DNA of 14,152 nucleotides. Source: Alphaproteobacteria bacterium (GTDB lineage: Bacteria > Pseudomonadota > Alphaproteobacteria > Puniceispirillales > Puniceispirillaceae). Where the stretch lies: positions 1 through 14,152 of the forward strand of contig WTHW01000153.1 of assembly GCA_011526395.1 (NCBI GenBank). Reading direction: 5' to 3'. This document shows positions 13,335 to 14,152 of the stretch, piece by piece; position 1 is the stretch's first letter, and each line of letters begins with the position of its first letter. The notes under the pieces are model-generated. The model was not told where the DNA came from and did no database searches. It was given only the letters and a program-made list of their open reading frames with translations. The position numbers were made by a program, and so were the translations under genes.

Positions 13335-14152
13335 TATTCTGCACGCTCCCCATAAGGTACATTTTGACCACCATAGCGGCGCACACGCACATTGGCTTGT
13401 TCTGCATGGCCAACAAAGCCCTCTAACATACAAAGTCGTGAACAATATGCGCCAATTTCAGCGGCGGCTTCATCTGTTGTGACTTTCTGATAGGAATGTG
13501 TTTTCAGGAACTTACCAACCCACAGACCGCCTGTGTAACGACCTGCTTTTTTCGTTGGCAATGTATGATTTGTGCCAATCACCTTATCCCCGTTTGCCAC
13601 ATTTGTGCGTGGACCAAGGAACAGCGCACCATAACATGTCATATGCTCTAGGAACCAATCATCTCTATCAGTCATGACTTGTACATGTTCTGATGCGATA
13701 TCATTGGCAACTTCTAGCATTTCATCATAGCTGTCACAGACAATCACCTCGCCATAATCACGCCATGACACAGACGCGGTATCTGCTGTTGGCAAAATCT
13801 GAAGCAGGCGATCAATTTCTGATAAAGTATCTTGCGCTAATTTTTCTGAATTGGTCAGCAACACAGCTGGCGAGTTATAGCCATGCTCTGCTTGTCCTAG
13901 CAAATCAGTGGCACACATCTCAGCATCAACTGTCTCATCTGCAATGACCATTGTCTCTGTTGGGCCAGCAAATAAATCGATACCCACACGGCCAAATAGC
14001 TGGCGCTTGGCTTCTGCCACAAAGGCATTGCCCGGGCCGACTAGCATATGAACAGGCTCAATCGTCTCAGTGCCGATTGCCATCGCGCCTACACCTTGCA
14101 TGCCGCCAAGCACATAAATCTCATGCGCGCCGCCTAAATGCATTGCGGCGAC
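13334..14152 (-). CDS. Histidinol-dehydrogenase-like zinc dehydrogenase, HpsN (sulfopropanediol 3-dehydrogenase)-like; 5' end outside the window
   Basis: The last 272 residues are present, and the frame stays open through the right edge. Seen: GPGNAFVAEAKRQLFGRVGI and AGPTETMVIADE, both HisD-family signatures. The zinc and catalytic residues of HisD are recognisable: Gln and His in LGQAEHGYNSPA, the catalytic Glu-His pair in ASEHVQV, Asp in NGDKVIGTNHTLPT, and Glu and His in LEGFVGHAEQ. The family oxidises a primary alcohol to a carboxylate in two NAD+-dependent steps. True HisD acts on histidinol, but no other his gene is nearby. The wording around KKAGRYTGGLWVGKFLKTHS resembles HpsN, which turns 2,3-dihydroxypropane-1-sulfonate into sulfolactate. 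It is the first visible gene of the seven-gene operon, and its TAA overlaps the next ATG. Substrate is inferred, not shown. Confidence 0.85.
   Translation of the reverse strand, partial: VAAMHLGGAHEIYVLGGMQGVGAMAIGTETIEPVHMLVGPGNAFVAEAKRQLFGRVGIDLFAGPTETMVIADETVDAEMCATDLLGQAEHGYNSPAVLLTNSEKLAQDTLSEIDRLLQILPTADTASVSWRDYGEVIVCDSYDEMLEVANDIASEHVQVMTDRDDWFLEHMTCYGALFLGPRTNVANGDKVIGTNHTLPTKKAGRYTGGLWVGKFLKTHSYQKVTTDEAAAEIGAYCSRLCMLEGFVGHAEQANVRVRRYGGQNVPYGERAE

Noticed and set aside
13335..13445. N-terminal extension of the first double-SnoaL protein back to base 13445
   Set aside because: The extension overlaps the HisD-like coding sequence in another frame. The TAATG junction at 13332-13336 gives a natural coupled start.
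13334..14152. Calling the dehydrogenase biosynthetic histidinol dehydrogenase (hisD)
   Set aside because: There are no neighbouring his genes, it is placed first in a catabolic operon, and its C-terminal motifs are closer to the HpsN-type branch.
1..14152. Mobile elements, CRISPR arrays, tRNA or rRNA genes
   Set aside because: I saw no transposase or integrase motifs, no regularly spaced repeats, and no cloverleaf-like or rRNA-like stretches. Intergenic gaps are too short for most of these.

Overview
The window reads like a stretch of a free-living, probably marine, alphaproteobacterial chromosome of moderate G+C. The evidence is the gene mix: acetoacetate-CoA ligase, methylmalonate-semialdehyde dehydrogenase, phoR-phoB, a two-domain ferric iron permease, sulfopyruvate decarboxylase subunits and a histidinol-dehydrogenase-like sulfonate/polyol dehydrogenase. 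A SAR116-like or Roseobacter-like bacterium would fit, but this is inferred from gene content only. I see no tRNA, rRNA, CRISPR array, insertion sequence or phage gene. Coding density is high and no gene-free stretch exceeds about 200 bases.

Positions 1-2342 hold the 3' part of an acetoacetate-CoA ligase gene (+) facing a complete mmsA (-), with a strong bidirectional hairpin terminator between them. Positions 2544-4336 hold phoR and phoB (+). The PhoR has no membrane segment and an unusual Asp-to-Asn change in its ATP-binding G1 box. Positions 4474-5528 hold two overlapping genes for the alpha and beta subunits of a thiamine-diphosphate decarboxylase of the sulfopyruvate decarboxylase type, closed by a clear terminator. 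Positions 5727-7334 hold a lone two-domain ferric iron ABC permease with a 12-bp palindrome in its leader.

Positions 7335-14152 are a tightly packed minus-strand operon of seven genes whose 5' end lies beyond the window. In transcription order they are a HisD/HpsN-like dehydrogenase (partial), a double-SnoaL-domain protein, a short-chain dehydrogenase, a LacI-family repressor, a second double-SnoaL-domain protein, a bicupin, and a MetE-C-like zinc methyltransferase. Neighbouring genes overlap by 1 base or are separated by at most 32.

This operon looks like a self-regulated catabolic unit. Two oxidoreductases, two NTF2-fold enzymes, a cupin and a thiol/methyl-transfer enzyme would act on an unknown alcohol-bearing, possibly methylated or sulfonated, compound. 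It is the most promising undescribed system here. A sulfonate link through the HpsN-like enzyme and the nearby sulfopyruvate decarboxylase genes is attractive but unproven.
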